From a virus: a DNA stretch of 64,000 nt. Under the pieces are notes generated by a model. That model did not search any database. It saw only the letters and a program-made list of their open reading frames with translations, and was not told where the DNA came from. This document shows, one piece after another, positions 16,187 through 22,826 of this stretch. The first letter of the stretch is position 1, and each line of letters begins with the position of its first letter. The position numbers and the translations under genes were made by a program. The stretch is taken from positions 1 through 64,000 of IMG/VR virus record IMGVR_UViG_3300030202_003049. One strand, written 5' to 3'.

Positions 16187-16379
16187 TTTACTTATGTAAT
16201 AAGCGATTGGCATCATTCTTGCGCCTGTTACACAGGCCATCGGGCGGTACTCACACAATACACACAGTCCCCCACTGCATCCACCGCTCCCTCTCAGACC
16301 CACAAAGCCTACACGGGTTCACACACGGGTCTTTTTTGTTCTCTCCTGTCAGCATTTGCTCTTGACAGGGTTTTTTTTT
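16187..16379 (+). ncRNA. Candidate plus-strand non-coding RNA
   Basis: Transcription from the promoter at 16152-16180 would give an RNA of about 150-190 nt before one of two terminators. No ORF of note lies inside. Internal pairing is visible: CGATTGGC near 16203 with GCCATCG near 16237, GCCTG/CAGGC inside that stem, and two copies of ACACGGGT near 16311 and 16323. It runs against the minus-strand operon ending at 16431. No RNA family recognised; a regulatory RNA or 6S-like mimic are only guesses. Confidence 0.5.
16345..16379 (+). terminator. Plus-strand intrinsic terminator
   Basis: CCTGTCA (16345-16351) pairs with TGACAGG (16363-16369) over an 11-base loop, followed by nine T. Only the plus strand has the T run. 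A weaker AGACCC/GGGTCT stem with six T lies at 16296-16336. Confidence 0.75.
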
Positions 16380-16430
16380 CTTTGCTTGCCCGTCACACAG
16401 GCGCTTGCAGGCGGGTGGGGTAGCCGGGTA

Positions 16431-16646
16431 TCAGTCCGGTAGGCCATACTCCGTTGCGGGGTCGTTTGGTCTGATGAAATACAGCATAGAGTAAGGTAGG
16501 TCAATCTGTTCTCCTGAGGTTACTACGTTTAGGGTCACCATACCCGCCTGTTCATCTACTCTAACTATCCTACCAGCGATTATCGTTCCTGTAGTGATAA
16601 TGTGCTCTAACTTGAGTATGGCTTGTTGTCCATAAAATATTTTTAT
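16431..16646 (-). CDS. Small beta-rich protein with ATA start
   Basis: An open frame of 71 residues (KIFYGQQAILKLEHIITTGTIIAG..., ending EYGLPD) follows GGAGGACAC. The only codon at a sensible distance is ATA (16644-16646), a rare start; an ATG at 16633 is out of frame and stops early. The strand pattern (TIIAGRIVRVDEQAGMVTLNVV) looks SH3-like. Either a true ATA start or a base error could explain it. It ends a four-gene operon. Confidence 0.55.
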   Translation of the reverse strand: MKIFYGQQAILKLEHIITTGTIIAGRIVRVDEQAGMVTLNVVTSGEQIDLPYSMLYFIRPNDPATEYGLPD

Positions 16647-16661
16647 GTGTCCTCCAATGTT

Positions 16662-16733
16662 TCAGTCGTTGATGGTTCTAATGTCATATGCCAGCAGGGC
16701 AATGCAAGCGGTCAGGCATAGGGCGATGGTCAT
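16662..16733 (-). CDS. Membrane microprotein, 23 residues
   Basis: MTIALCLTACIALLAYDIRT-type peptide, essentially a single membrane span. Its ATG overlaps the stop of the upstream gene (TGATG). Short, but the overlap style matches other real genes here. Function unknown. Confidence 0.5.
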   Translation of the reverse strand: MTIALCLTACIALLAYDIRTIND

Positions 16734-16921
16734 CACAGCACCCTAAGGATTTGATAGTCGTATCCCCAGACACCGAAGTGATCCGATGGGGCATCCACCA
16801 AGTTACCAGTGAACCCAGCGCAACCGTTCTTGATGTCAACTTCTTTGTTATCGACAAGCACTCGTCTAACGCTTCCGTCAAATGTGGTGTACTCGATTAT
16901 GTCTCCGACTTGATAGTTCAT
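16733..16921 (-). CDS. Small conserved phage protein (VGDIIEY type)
   Basis: A 62-residue protein, MNYQVGDIIEYTTFDGSVRR...VDIKNGCAGFTG...VWGYDYQILRV. This family, with DIKNG.PGF.G and VWGYD.QI, is recalled from many actinobacterial and other phages and is uncharacterised. It may be a distant relative of the GDLV fold. Start overlaps the upstream stop (TAATG). Confidence 0.8.
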   Translation of the reverse strand: MNYQVGDIIEYTTFDGSVRRVLVDNKEVDIKNGCAGFTGNLVDAPSDHFGVWGYDYQILRVL

Positions 16922-17151
16922 TATTGCTCCTTGGTTGGAAGTAGGTGGAATGAGATTTGAGTGTAGATGTGATAGAACAACTCAGCAAACTCGGTGTAAT
17001 CGTCATAGTCCCAGTCGGTGGTGTCCATGTGTGAAACATTGGCATAATGACCGAGATACTCAACGGCTGCTGCCTTGGCTTCCTCTTCGCTTGACCATAC
17101 TGTCACGTCGTTGTTGTCCATTGAACTGATAAGCAAAACTACTGCGTTCAT
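16921..17151 (-). CDS. Unknown small early protein
   Basis: A 76-residue protein starting MNAVVLLISSMDNNDVTVW with AAGGAGAGACAA before ATG 17151. Acidic, with EEEAKAAAVEYLGHY and DYDDYTEFAELFYHIY. First gene of a four-gene operon behind a cassette promoter. No family recognised. Confidence 0.75.
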   Translation of the reverse strand: MNAVVLLISSMDNNDVTVWSSEEEAKAAAVEYLGHYANVSHMDTTDWDYDDYTEFAELFYHIYTQISFHLLPTKEQ

Positions 17152-17179
17152 TTGTCTCTCCTTGTTTAGGTTACACTGT

Positions 17180-17208
17180 AATGTAACAAGGTTTGTTTTA
17201 GTTGTCAA
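17180..17208 (-). promoter_or_regulatory. Early cassette promoter
   Basis: TTGACA at 17203-17208, 17 bp, TACATT at 17180-17185, TGT extension. Confidence 0.85.
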
Positions 17209-17226
17209 GTGAAAAGGCAAAGTTTT

Positions 17227-17493
17227 TTAGAAACTAAATGAGTGTCTCGTGGTCACCGCCATTACAGCAGTCGGGTCTTGACTTCTCTTTGCATCCTGAG
17301 AGAGTTTCTTATGTGTTACCCACTTCTCTTTGGCCTCAGTTGTCTCGTAGGACACAAGGAACCTACCATAGAGCCAATCCATTTGCTCCGCGTGGGTTTG
17401 GTCATCCTTGAGCAAGAGTTGTGTCTCCATCACCACACCGTCGATAAAGGTCAAGGTCACGTCGTGCAGTGTCATTCCGTCATAGTGAAGCAT
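17227..17493 (-). CDS. Unknown small early protein
   Basis: An 88-residue protein starting MLHYDGMTLHDVTLTFIDG with AGAGAGACACA before ATG 17493. N-terminal half is beta-rich (EETQLLL..FLVSYETTE) and the C-terminal half basic. A longer frame to 17532 would start inside the promoter. No family recognised. Confidence 0.75.
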   Translation of the reverse strand: MLHYDGMTLHDVTLTFIDGVVMETQLLLKDDQTHAEQMDWLYGRFLVSYETTEAKEKWVTHKKLSQDAKRSQDPTAVMAVTTRHSFSF

Positions 17494-17522
17494 TGTGTCT
17501 CTCTTTGTTTGGGTTACACTGT

Positions 17523-17551
17523 AATGTAACACGGTGGTTTTGAACTGTCAA
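17523..17551 (-). promoter_or_regulatory. Early cassette promoter
   Basis: TTGACA at 17546-17551, 17 bp, TACATT at 17523-17528, TGT extension. Confidence 0.85.
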
Positions 17552-17755
17552 GGAAAAAGGTAAAAATAATCGTAGTGAGATTTTGAAATGGGCAGGCTCT
17601 CACTCGGCATCACATACGCCCTTAGTTGGGGATTTTCATTTGTCCTCGGTGTTGGGGTTGTCTCGTTGTGGGGTTACAGGTTTGTCGGTTACAGTCAACT
17701 ATTCCGACCTCAGTTGTTACTCGCTTGCAATGTGAACCTCCTCGGCTATGTTAGT
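17552..17755 (-). other. Transcribed stretch with no visible gene
   Basis: It follows a good cassette promoter (17756-17784) and has GAGGAGG near 17740, but the frames behind it stop within a few codons. One minus frame is open for about 39 codons without a start. Either a decayed early gene or a short RNA. Confidence 0.45.
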
Positions 17756-17784
17756 AATGTATCACGTTCATTTTAGTTTGTCAA
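17756..17784 (-). promoter_or_regulatory. Early cassette promoter
   Basis: TTGACA at 17779-17784, 17 bp, TACATT at 17756-17761. The unit behind it has no clear gene. Confidence 0.8.
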
Positions 17785-17803
17785 GGAAAAAGATAAACTT
17801 TTT

Positions 17804-18010
17804 TCAACCCCAGACAGGTGCGTTATGCTTCACGTCGTGGATTGCGACAATGAGATCCTGCTCTTCAACTTTCCAAGTATCACAGATAATGTTGATTAGG
17901 TCTTGAGCACCATCGGCCCATGTTTCGTTGGATTGGTTTGCTAGGAATGATTGAGCACCATTGGTCAATCGCTCTCGGTAAGTGAAAAGATTTTCAATCA
18001 GTACGGTCAT
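17804..18010 (-). CDS. Unknown small early protein
   Basis: A 68-residue protein starting MTVLIENLFTYRERLTNGAQ with AAAGGAGAGACA upstream. Acidic and helical (WADGAQDLINIICDTWKVEE). Single-gene unit. No family recognised. Confidence 0.75.
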   Translation of the reverse strand: MTVLIENLFTYRERLTNGAQSFLANQSNETWADGAQDLINIICDTWKVEEQDLIVAIHDVKHNAPVWG

Positions 18011-18037
18011 TGTCTCTCCTTTGTTGGTTACACTAGT

Positions 18038-18065
18038 AATGTATCACGTTCAGATTATTTGTCAA
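18038..18065 (-). promoter_or_regulatory. Early cassette promoter
   Basis: TTGACA at 18060-18065, 16 bp, TACATT at 18038-18043, TGA extension. Confidence 0.85.
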
Positions 18066-18085
18066 GGAAAAAGGCAAACTTTTTT

Positions 18086-18307
18086 TCACTTTTCTCTCTC
18101 GGCAAGTTGTGCCCTTGCGAGTTTCACGAACAGGGGAGCATATTCTTTCTGCTCTACGAAAAGGTCAACCGCATCAATGTGATCCTGAATGTCGAAAGCA
18201 TCGACCGTAATCCTGTCTGACAGCCAGTTAGCATCGCGTTGAAGTTGGATGGCAAAGTCAGGGTTCGCTCGGCAAAGTGCAACGAGCATATCGTAGAATG
18301 AAAGCAT
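18086..18307 (-). CDS. Unknown small early protein
   Basis: A 73-residue helical protein starting MLSFYDMLVALCRANPDFAI with GGAGACACA upstream. Acidic middle (DRITVDAFDIQDHIDAVDLF), basic end. Single-gene unit. No family recognised. Confidence 0.75.
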   Translation of the reverse strand: MLSFYDMLVALCRANPDFAIQLQRDANWLSDRITVDAFDIQDHIDAVDLFVEQKEYAPLFVKLARAQLAEREK

Positions 18308-18339
18308 TGTGTCTCCGTTGTTGTGTTGTTCTCTCTAAT

Positions 18340-18368
18340 AATGTAACAAGGTCATCTAAACTTGTCAA
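18340..18368 (-). promoter_or_regulatory. Early cassette promoter
   Basis: TTGACA at 18363-18368, 17 bp, TACATT at 18340-18345. Confidence 0.85.
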
Positions 18369-18390
18369 GCGAAAAGGCAAACTTTTTTGA

Positions 18391-18489
18391 TTATTTTTTG
18401 TTTGGCTTGATGCAGTGCTGGTAGACGGTATCGGCAATGATGAAACCGGGCAGGATCACGAGCAGCAAAAAGGAAATAGCGAAAAGCAT
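18391..18489 (-). CDS. Membrane microprotein
   Basis: A 32-residue peptide (MLFAISFLLLVILPGFIIAD... ending KPNKK) with one strong membrane span and a basic tail. CAGGAGCAACC lies before ATG 18489. A longer frame to 18609 would run through the upstream gene and is not preferred. Confidence 0.7.
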   Translation of the reverse strand: MLFAISFLLLVILPGFIIADTVYQHCIKPNKK

Positions 18490-18508
18490 GGTTGCTCCTG
18501 TTTGGGGT

Positions 18509-18712
18509 TTAGAGATTGTCCATCGCTTGGATATGTCGATACTTGATGGCACGAACACGATACCTGTGACTATACCCTTGGTAGGTCTGACCAACTTTCC
18601 GACGGTCATGGAGATTAGAGACGTATCGGTCCTCGACTACCGCTCCCTTGAGTGCCCCAGACAAGATTTCTTTTTCGATAATGACAGTTTGCATTTTAGG
18701 TCTAAGTTGCAT
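18509..18712 (-). CDS. Unknown small basic early protein
   Basis: A 67-residue basic protein starting MQLRPKMQTVIIEKEILSGA with CGGAGGAACA before ATG 18712. Contains VEDRYVSNLHDRRKVGQTY and many Arg/Tyr residues. No family recognised; first gene of a two-gene unit with the membrane peptide. Confidence 0.75.
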   Translation of the reverse strand: MQLRPKMQTVIIEKEILSGALKGAVVEDRYVSNLHDRRKVGQTYQGYSHRYRVRAIKYRHIQAMDNL

Positions 18713-18739
18713 TGTTCCTCCGTTGTTGGTTATGTTCAT

Positions 18740-18767
18740 AATGTAACAGGTTCAAAAGATTTGTCAA
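18740..18767 (-). promoter_or_regulatory. Early cassette promoter
   Basis: TTGACA at 18762-18767, 16 bp, TACATT at 18740-18745. The stop codon of the upstream gene (TGA) is formed by the -35 box itself. Confidence 0.85.
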
Positions 18768-18904
18768 GGAGAAAGTTCAAAAAAGTTTCCAAACCATTCG
18801 CCAAGTTCCATTCCTAGGACGATGCAACCAAAAGCACTTCCAATCATAATCAGCCAAAAAACAAGTGCTTTCTCGTAACTGTCAATGTATCTGAAAAGGT
18901 TCAT
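18764..18904 (-). CDS. Membrane microprotein
   Basis: A 46-residue peptide (MNLFRYIDSYEKALVFWLIM...) with one or two membrane spans. AAGGAGACATA precedes ATG 18904. Its stop TGA lies within the TTGACA of the next promoter, so end and promoter cannot vary independently. Confidence 0.7.
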   Translation of the reverse strand: MNLFRYIDSYEKALVFWLIMIGSAFGCIVLGMELGEWFGNFFELSP

Positions 18905-18931
18905 TATGTCTCCTTGTTTGGGTTACACTGT

Positions 18932-18960
18932 AATGTAACAAGGTAGGAATAATCTGTCAA
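18932..18960 (-). promoter_or_regulatory. Early cassette promoter
   Basis: TTGACA at 18955-18960, 17 bp, TACATT at 18932-18937. Confidence 0.85.
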
Positions 18961-18978
18961 GGAAAAAGGCAAACTTTT

Positions 18979-19338
18979 TTAGTTTTTTTCTACGCTTCCC
19001 GACAGACCGCCATCAATGACCCTTAGCCCCGGTTTAGGTTCCTCCACCGGTGGGGATAACTCTTCAATAAGATTATCAACAATGTCGCGAACGCGGGAGG
19101 TTACCAAGTCATCCAAGGCTTTGAGTGTCTCCTCGAAAATCTCAAGGTCTTGCTCGACTAACTTCGTTTGCAACTGGCCCTCTCGCTCTCTCCGGCTTTC
19201 ATAGATTTCTTCGCATCCATCGAAGATTTCATCATTATGTTGTGCTCGTAGGGTGCTGATGTATTTCCAAGTCAGCAGAAACAATCCATAGTCGCTGATT
19301 GCAGCGAGATTGTCGGCTAGGTCTCTGGGGTTACGCAT
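18979..19338 (-). CDS. Unknown helical early protein
   Basis: A 119-residue protein starting MRNPRDLADNLAAISDYG with CGGAGAGTAGTT before ATG 19338. Mostly helical, likely coiled coil (EQDLEIFEETLKALDDLV), with a Pro/Gly-rich tail. Overlaps the upstream gene by eight bases. No family recognised. Confidence 0.75.
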   Translation of the reverse strand: MRNPRDLADNLAAISDYGLFLLTWKYISTLRAQHNDEIFDGCEEIYESRREREGQLQTKLVEQDLEIFEETLKALDDLVTSRVRDIVDNLIEELSPPVEEPKPGLRVIDGGLSGSVEKN

Positions 19339-19483
19339 AACTACTCTCCGAGATGTAACCGTCAAACCAGTCAAGGCCTGAAGTGCTGGGGTCGTTACAG
19401 TGTTCTTGTGCTTCCTCTAAGGTCACTCCTGCTTTGATAACTTGACTAGGGCCGTCTCTGTGGTAGCGGATGATAAGATACAT
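19331..19483 (-). CDS. Small conserved phage protein
   Basis: A 50-residue protein: MYLIIRYHRDGPSQVIKAGV, then LEEAQEHCNDPSTSG and DWFDGYISE. This short family (TLEEAQEHC.DP.TSG.DWFDGY) is recalled from many phages, where its role is unknown. CAGGAGCATCC precedes ATG 19483. Confidence 0.85.
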   Translation of the reverse strand: MYLIIRYHRDGPSQVIKAGVTLEEAQEHCNDPSTSGLDWFDGYISESSYA

Positions 19484-19511
19484 GGATGCTCCTGTGTGGG
19501 GGTGTGGTAGT

Positions 19512-19540
19512 AATGTAACAGGTTGATTTTAGTTTGTCAA
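19512..19540 (-). promoter_or_regulatory. Early cassette promoter
   Basis: TTGACA at 19535-19540, 17 bp, TACATT at 19512-19517. Confidence 0.85.
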
Positions 19541-19558
19541 GGAAAATGGTAAACTTTT

Positions 19559-20065
19559 TTAGATTGTGCTCCTACTGTAAAACTTTTCTCTTTGTTCTTC
19601 CTCTCGTTTCTTTCGAGCAGTATGAACGGTTTTTGGTGCCCTAAGGGGTAGTTTTTTTATCTCTCTGAGAGGGACACAAAAGTGTCTAGCGCATCTATCT
19701 ACCAACTTATGATAAGAGCCTGATTTTTTCGAGTTAGACCAGTCAAAAAGTCTCTTGGTTTCAATACCGATTTTTTTTCCAACCCGAATAACACCGTCGC
19801 TTTCCCTGATAAAATCGTATTCATGGCCAACTTGATAAAGGTCGTCAGCGTTTGATTGACATTTCTTGATGATCTCACGTCTTAGCATTTCACCGCAATC
19901 CTCTCTCGTTACTGCCGTATCATTGCATTTCAAAAACATCATTAGAAAATCTTCACGCGAAAATGCAGGAGTGCCCACCGTTGTTATGTTGCCTGTTGAG
20001 AATGAAGTTGCTATTTTGTCGGGTGCGCCAATCTGCGAGGACCAAGTGATAAAAAGTTTTCCCAT
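19559..20065 (-). CDS. Unknown early protein with basic tail
   Basis: A 168-residue protein starting MGKLFITWSSQIGAPDKI with CGGAGAAACA upstream. It holds Cys residues (FLKCND..EDCGEML), a region IETKRLFDWSNSKKSGSYHK and a basic C-terminus (HTARKKREEEQREK). No family recognised. Single-gene unit. Confidence 0.75.
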   Translation of the reverse strand: MGKLFITWSSQIGAPDKIATSFSTGNITTVGTPAFSREDFLMMFLKCNDTAVTREDCGEMLRREIIKKCQSNADDLYQVGHEYDFIRESDGVIRVGKKIGIETKRLFDWSNSKKSGSYHKLVDRCARHFCVPLREIKKLPLRAPKTVHTARKKREEEQREKFYSRSTI

Positions 20066-20093
20066 TGTTTCTCCGTTATGTGGGTATGGTAGT

Positions 20094-20122
20094 AATGTAA
20101 CAGGTTGATTTTAGTTTGTCAA
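20094..20122 (-). promoter_or_regulatory. Early cassette promoter
   Basis: TTGACA at 20117-20122, 17 bp, TACATT at 20094-20099. Confidence 0.85.
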
Positions 20123-20141
20123 GGAAAATGGTAAACTTTTT

Positions 20142-20444
20142 TTATGTTTCGATTACTTCCTCGAACAATGCGGTGACAGCAGCAAATAACTCGTCCGTGC
20201 TTTCGTAGTCATTATCTTTCCATCCGTCATAGTGATGTTCGCCCATATATTTCACGCAATCCACAACTTTAGGGCCGAATAGAGCGTGTAGTTGCTGTAT
20301 TTTTGGTATGTCGCGTGTTTGCATAACATAGTTGAATGCTTTCACAAAAGCCTCTCTACCCTCGAACGATAGGGTGTCTGTATCAACAGACCGTAGGTAA
20401 CTAATCAAAACGTCCAGTTGACCTTGGGTTATTGCTTGGCTCAT
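20142..20444 (-). CDS. Unknown helical early protein
   Basis: A 100-residue protein starting MSQAITQGQLDVLISYLRSV. Helical, with HALFGPKVVDCVKYMGEHHY and an acidic C-terminus. ATG 20444 overlaps the stop of the upstream gene (ATGA), so translation is coupled. No family recognised. Confidence 0.75.
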   Translation of the reverse strand: MSQAITQGQLDVLISYLRSVDTDTLSFEGREAFVKAFNYVMQTRDIPKIQQLHALFGPKVVDCVKYMGEHHYDGWKDNDYESTDELFAAVTALFEEVIET

Positions 20445-20755
20445 TGGCCCCCCAACAGTTGACCAACGCGGGCCTGTGCTGGGTGCATAACACACTTGCT
20501 TGGAAGTTTTCGCTTTATCATCCCAACGTGCTTGGACGTGGTGCTTGAGATATATTCGCCCGAAGCGGTGAAGTCGAACACCAAGAAGCCGCAACCCTCA
20601 TCATATCGAGCGATGAGTTGGTTGTAAGACCGCAAGAACCCTCGCGGGGGGAGTGTGCCCATCTGTGGGTAGTGGGTAGAAGTCAGGCTCAAACCATAGG
20701 CATCACGGCCATCAAGGAATGCTTTGATTACTTCTGCGTTTGTTGCTCTAGCCAT
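20441..20755 (-). CDS. Small conserved phage-type protein
   Basis: A 104-residue protein starting MARATNAEVIKAFLDGRDAY with AGGAGGACACA upstream. Middle part LRSYNQLIARYDEGCGFLVF is beta-rich with STTSKHVGMIKR. Similar small proteins are vaguely recalled from phages; function unknown. Confidence 0.75.
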   Translation of the reverse strand: MARATNAEVIKAFLDGRDAYGLSLTSTHYPQMGTLPPRGFLRSYNQLIARYDEGCGFLVFDFTASGEYISSTTSKHVGMIKRKLPSKCVMHPAQARVGQLLGGQ

Positions 20756-20804
20756 TGTGTCCTCCTAGGACTGTTGTGTTGTTGTTGTTGTTGATTATGT
20801 TCAT

Positions 20805-20833
20805 AATGTAACAAGGTGGTTCTAACTTGTCAA
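20805..20833 (-). promoter_or_regulatory. Early cassette promoter
   Basis: TTGACA at 20828-20833, 17 bp, TACATT at 20805-20810. A run of GTT repeats (20772-20790 region) lies between it and the gene. Confidence 0.85.
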
Positions 20834-20861
20834 GGAAAATGGTAAACTTTTTTTTTGTTTT

Positions 20862-21059
20862 TTAGTTGGCTCCGGGTATCTCGCGATAGTCAAGAAAGGT
20901 ATCAGATGCTGGTATTGAGAAAGGCCCGTCTGGTCCGACAAACTTTGCAAGTCTCCAATCCACCCCTCTCCGTCGAGTGTTCTGGTATCCCCTAAACATC
21001 GCAACTATCCATTTCTTGTCTTTCTTTACGGCATACAGATTTCCCTCTACTAACCCCAT
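20862..21059 (-). CDS. Small SH3-like early protein
   Basis: A 65-residue protein: MGLVEGNLYAVKKDKKWIVA, then RRGVDWRLAKFVGPDGPFS. The EGNLYAV..WIVAMF pattern looks like a beta barrel distantly similar to the GDLV family. Its ATG overlaps the upstream stop by ten bases. Confidence 0.75.
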   Translation of the reverse strand: MGLVEGNLYAVKKDKKWIVAMFRGYQNTRRRGVDWRLAKFVGPDGPFSIPASDTFLDYREIPGAN

Positions 21060-21427
21060 CCTTTCGTCTCTCTAATCATTTTTGCTATCTCCTGTCTGTT
21101 TGGACCATTTGTCACTTGTTGAGTATCAGCAAGCAAGAAGTCCGGAAACTCCGAAAGTCTCTCGACTAAACCGATCAGTCTACTCTTGCAATCAATCATA
21201 CGTCCCCCAGCCCATCGGGGCATTATGGTTGCTATGCTCTTACCAGTAAGTAGATGGGTTGCCACATATCCCCTAGTGTTCGGGGCATTGTCAATAATCC
21301 ATTTCTCCCCTCTCTGTTTCATTCTGCGGTGAATGGCGAACGGATAGACAATCTTGCACCGTAAAGGCACTGTAACAGTCTTGTCGCCTGTCACTAGCAT
21401 CGTAATGTTGTGGATGGGTGCTGGCAT
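21050..21427 (-). CDS. Unknown early protein
   Basis: A 125-residue protein starting MPAPIHNITMLVTGDKTVTV with ATGGAGCGATT upstream. Basic centre (AIHRRMKQRGEKWIIDNAP) and helical end. It is the second gene after the VWA gene, so probably part of the MoxR-VWA unit. No family recognised. Confidence 0.75.
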   Translation of the reverse strand: MPAPIHNITMLVTGDKTVTVPLRCKIVYPFAIHRRMKQRGEKWIIDNAPNTRGYVATHLLTGKSIATIMPRWAGGRMIDCKSRLIGLVERLSEFPDFLLADTQQVTNGPNRQEIAKMIRETKGWG

Positions 21428-21484
21428 AATCGCTCCATATATGCGTTCTAACGTATGGGTAGGTGGGTACTAGGGTGTTACCCC

Positions 21485-22702
21485 CTAGTCGATTGCAATC
21501 ACGCGTTCACGGGTCTGGAAGTATTGTCGCTGGATGCATTCTGGTGTGGTCATCCACATACGCTGGCACTTTGACGGAACAGGCTTTGGGGCCTCCATGT
21601 CTGTAAGTACGATGTGACCGTCAAACTGTCGCTCATTGACCCAACGAGTAGGAGCATTGAAGTCGGTCCCACCGAAAGATACACGCTCCCAAGACCTGCG
21701 CTTGCCCTTTTTCCAAACAAAAACCTCTGCTTCCTGTACCTCGGTATCAAAGGGAATAACGGTAAACTCGGCATACTTGGCTAGACCCTCCAGTTCAGAG
21801 AAGAATGAAGCCAACATAGTATCCGAGACAGAGCCGGACTGGTCGATGCTGATAGCAATCTTAGCGGTCCGGGTAACTCTCTTACCAGCATGGATGTACG
21901 GAAATCGCTTGTTGATACGACGAACGGTTGACCGCTTACTAGCACGCTGCGATGTTTTGATGAAGTAACGAAGCACAGACCGCCAGTTTACGCGAGGGGT
22001 AATCATTTCTTGTATCTGCTTTCGACAGGCTGCCGACACAGTACCCCAACCGCGACCACCAGCATTGACTTCCTCGCTGGCCTTACGGACGGCATCCTTG
22101 AGACGTTCCTCAGCCAGAGCACGAGTCTCTTGGTCAACCTCGCCCCAGCCTGAGTGATCATCAAGGCTATCAGGCAGGCCACCACCGCCTTGGCCATCGC
22201 CCGGTTCACCGTCGCCATCACCTTGACCTTGGCCGTCGCCATCACCATCATCGGGCTTGAACTGATCGTCATTCTGAAGTTTTGAGAAATACCATTCTGC
22301 CGACTGTTCTGCCGGGTATTCTTCGAACGGTGCAACACCGGGGATACACCCGCCCTCTGGTAGTTCCTCGGCAATGAAACTGTTGATAGCAAGGTCAGTC
22401 GCTACGTTCCACATTTTAGACATACCCTCGGTAGGTAGGCGACCAGTGACGTGCTGAAAAATCAAGTGATAAAACTCGTGCTTGAGAACACCGCGTTGTT
22501 GCACTGGAGTGAGATCCTCGAAGAACGCGGGATTGTACACCATTTCAAACTGACCAGTGTTCTTGTTGATCTTGACACCAGCAGTTGGAATAGCAGTAGT
22601 TGATGACTTGTGGATGCGACGAGAGAGTGCAGCGAAGAATGGTTCATTCTGTAGCAGTTGCCACGTCACTTTGTTCAAGTCAAATGGTTGGTTGGTAGTC
22701 AT
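21485..22702 (-). CDS. VWA protein with metallopeptidase-like N-terminus
   Basis: A 405-residue protein of the DUF2201 type. The N-terminal part contains KHEFYHLIFQH (residues 74-84; HExxH-like). A Gly/Asp-rich linker (about 150-185) follows, then a VWA domain with IAISIDQSGSVSD (MIDAS DxSxS), GGTD and VLTDME. It is followed by a small hairpin after the stop. In bacteria and phages this protein is paired with a MoxR ATPase, as here (22827-23888), and the pair is thought to work as a chaperone or metal-insertase-like system. GAGGTCTGA lies before ATG 22702. Confidence 0.88.
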   Translation of the reverse strand: MTTNQPFDLNKVTWQLLQNEPFFAALSRRIHKSSTTAIPTAGVKINKNTGQFEMVYNPAFFEDLTPVQQRGVLKHEFYHLIFQHVTGRLPTEGMSKMWNVATDLAINSFIAEELPEGGCIPGVAPFEEYPAEQSAEWYFSKLQNDDQFKPDDGDGDGQGQGDGDGEPGDGQGGGGLPDSLDDHSGWGEVDQETRALAEERLKDAVRKASEEVNAGGRGWGTVSAACRKQIQEMITPRVNWRSVLRYFIKTSQRASKRSTVRRINKRFPYIHAGKRVTRTAKIAISIDQSGSVSDTMLASFFSELEGLAKYAEFTVIPFDTEVQEAEVFVWKKGKRRSWERVSFGGTDFNAPTRWVNERQFDGHIVLTDMEAPKPVPSKCQRMWMTTPECIQRQYFQTRERVIAID

Positions 22703-22734
22703 TCAGACCTCCAATGTTTGATGGTTACACAAGT

Positions 22735-22762
22735 AATGTATCACGCTGCTGTGATTTGTCAA
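22735..22762 (-). promoter_or_regulatory. Early cassette promoter
   Basis: TTGACA at 22757-22762, 16 bp, TACATT at 22735-22740. Drives the VWA gene separately from MoxR. Confidence 0.85.
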
Positions 22763-22794
22763 GTAAAATGGCAAAGAAAAATGAATAAAAGTGA

Positions 22795-22819
22795 ATGACC
22801 CCGGACTAGCCGGGGTCAT
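22795..22819 (-). terminator. Intrinsic terminator after MoxR
   Basis: Ten-bp stem ATGACCCCGG / CCGGGGTCAT with a five-base loop, followed on the minus strand by TCACTTTTATT. It lies just after the stop of the MoxR gene. Confidence 0.8.
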
Positions 22820-22826
22820 CAGCCAC

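Noticed and set aside
17588-17776. Hydrophobic plus-strand frame
   Set aside because: It runs through a minus-strand cassette promoter, has no ribosome site and its composition is the mirror of Gly/Pro/Thr-type minus codons.
22003-22392. Minus-strand 129-codon frame
   Set aside because: Out-of-frame shadow of the VWA gene in its Gly/Asp linker.
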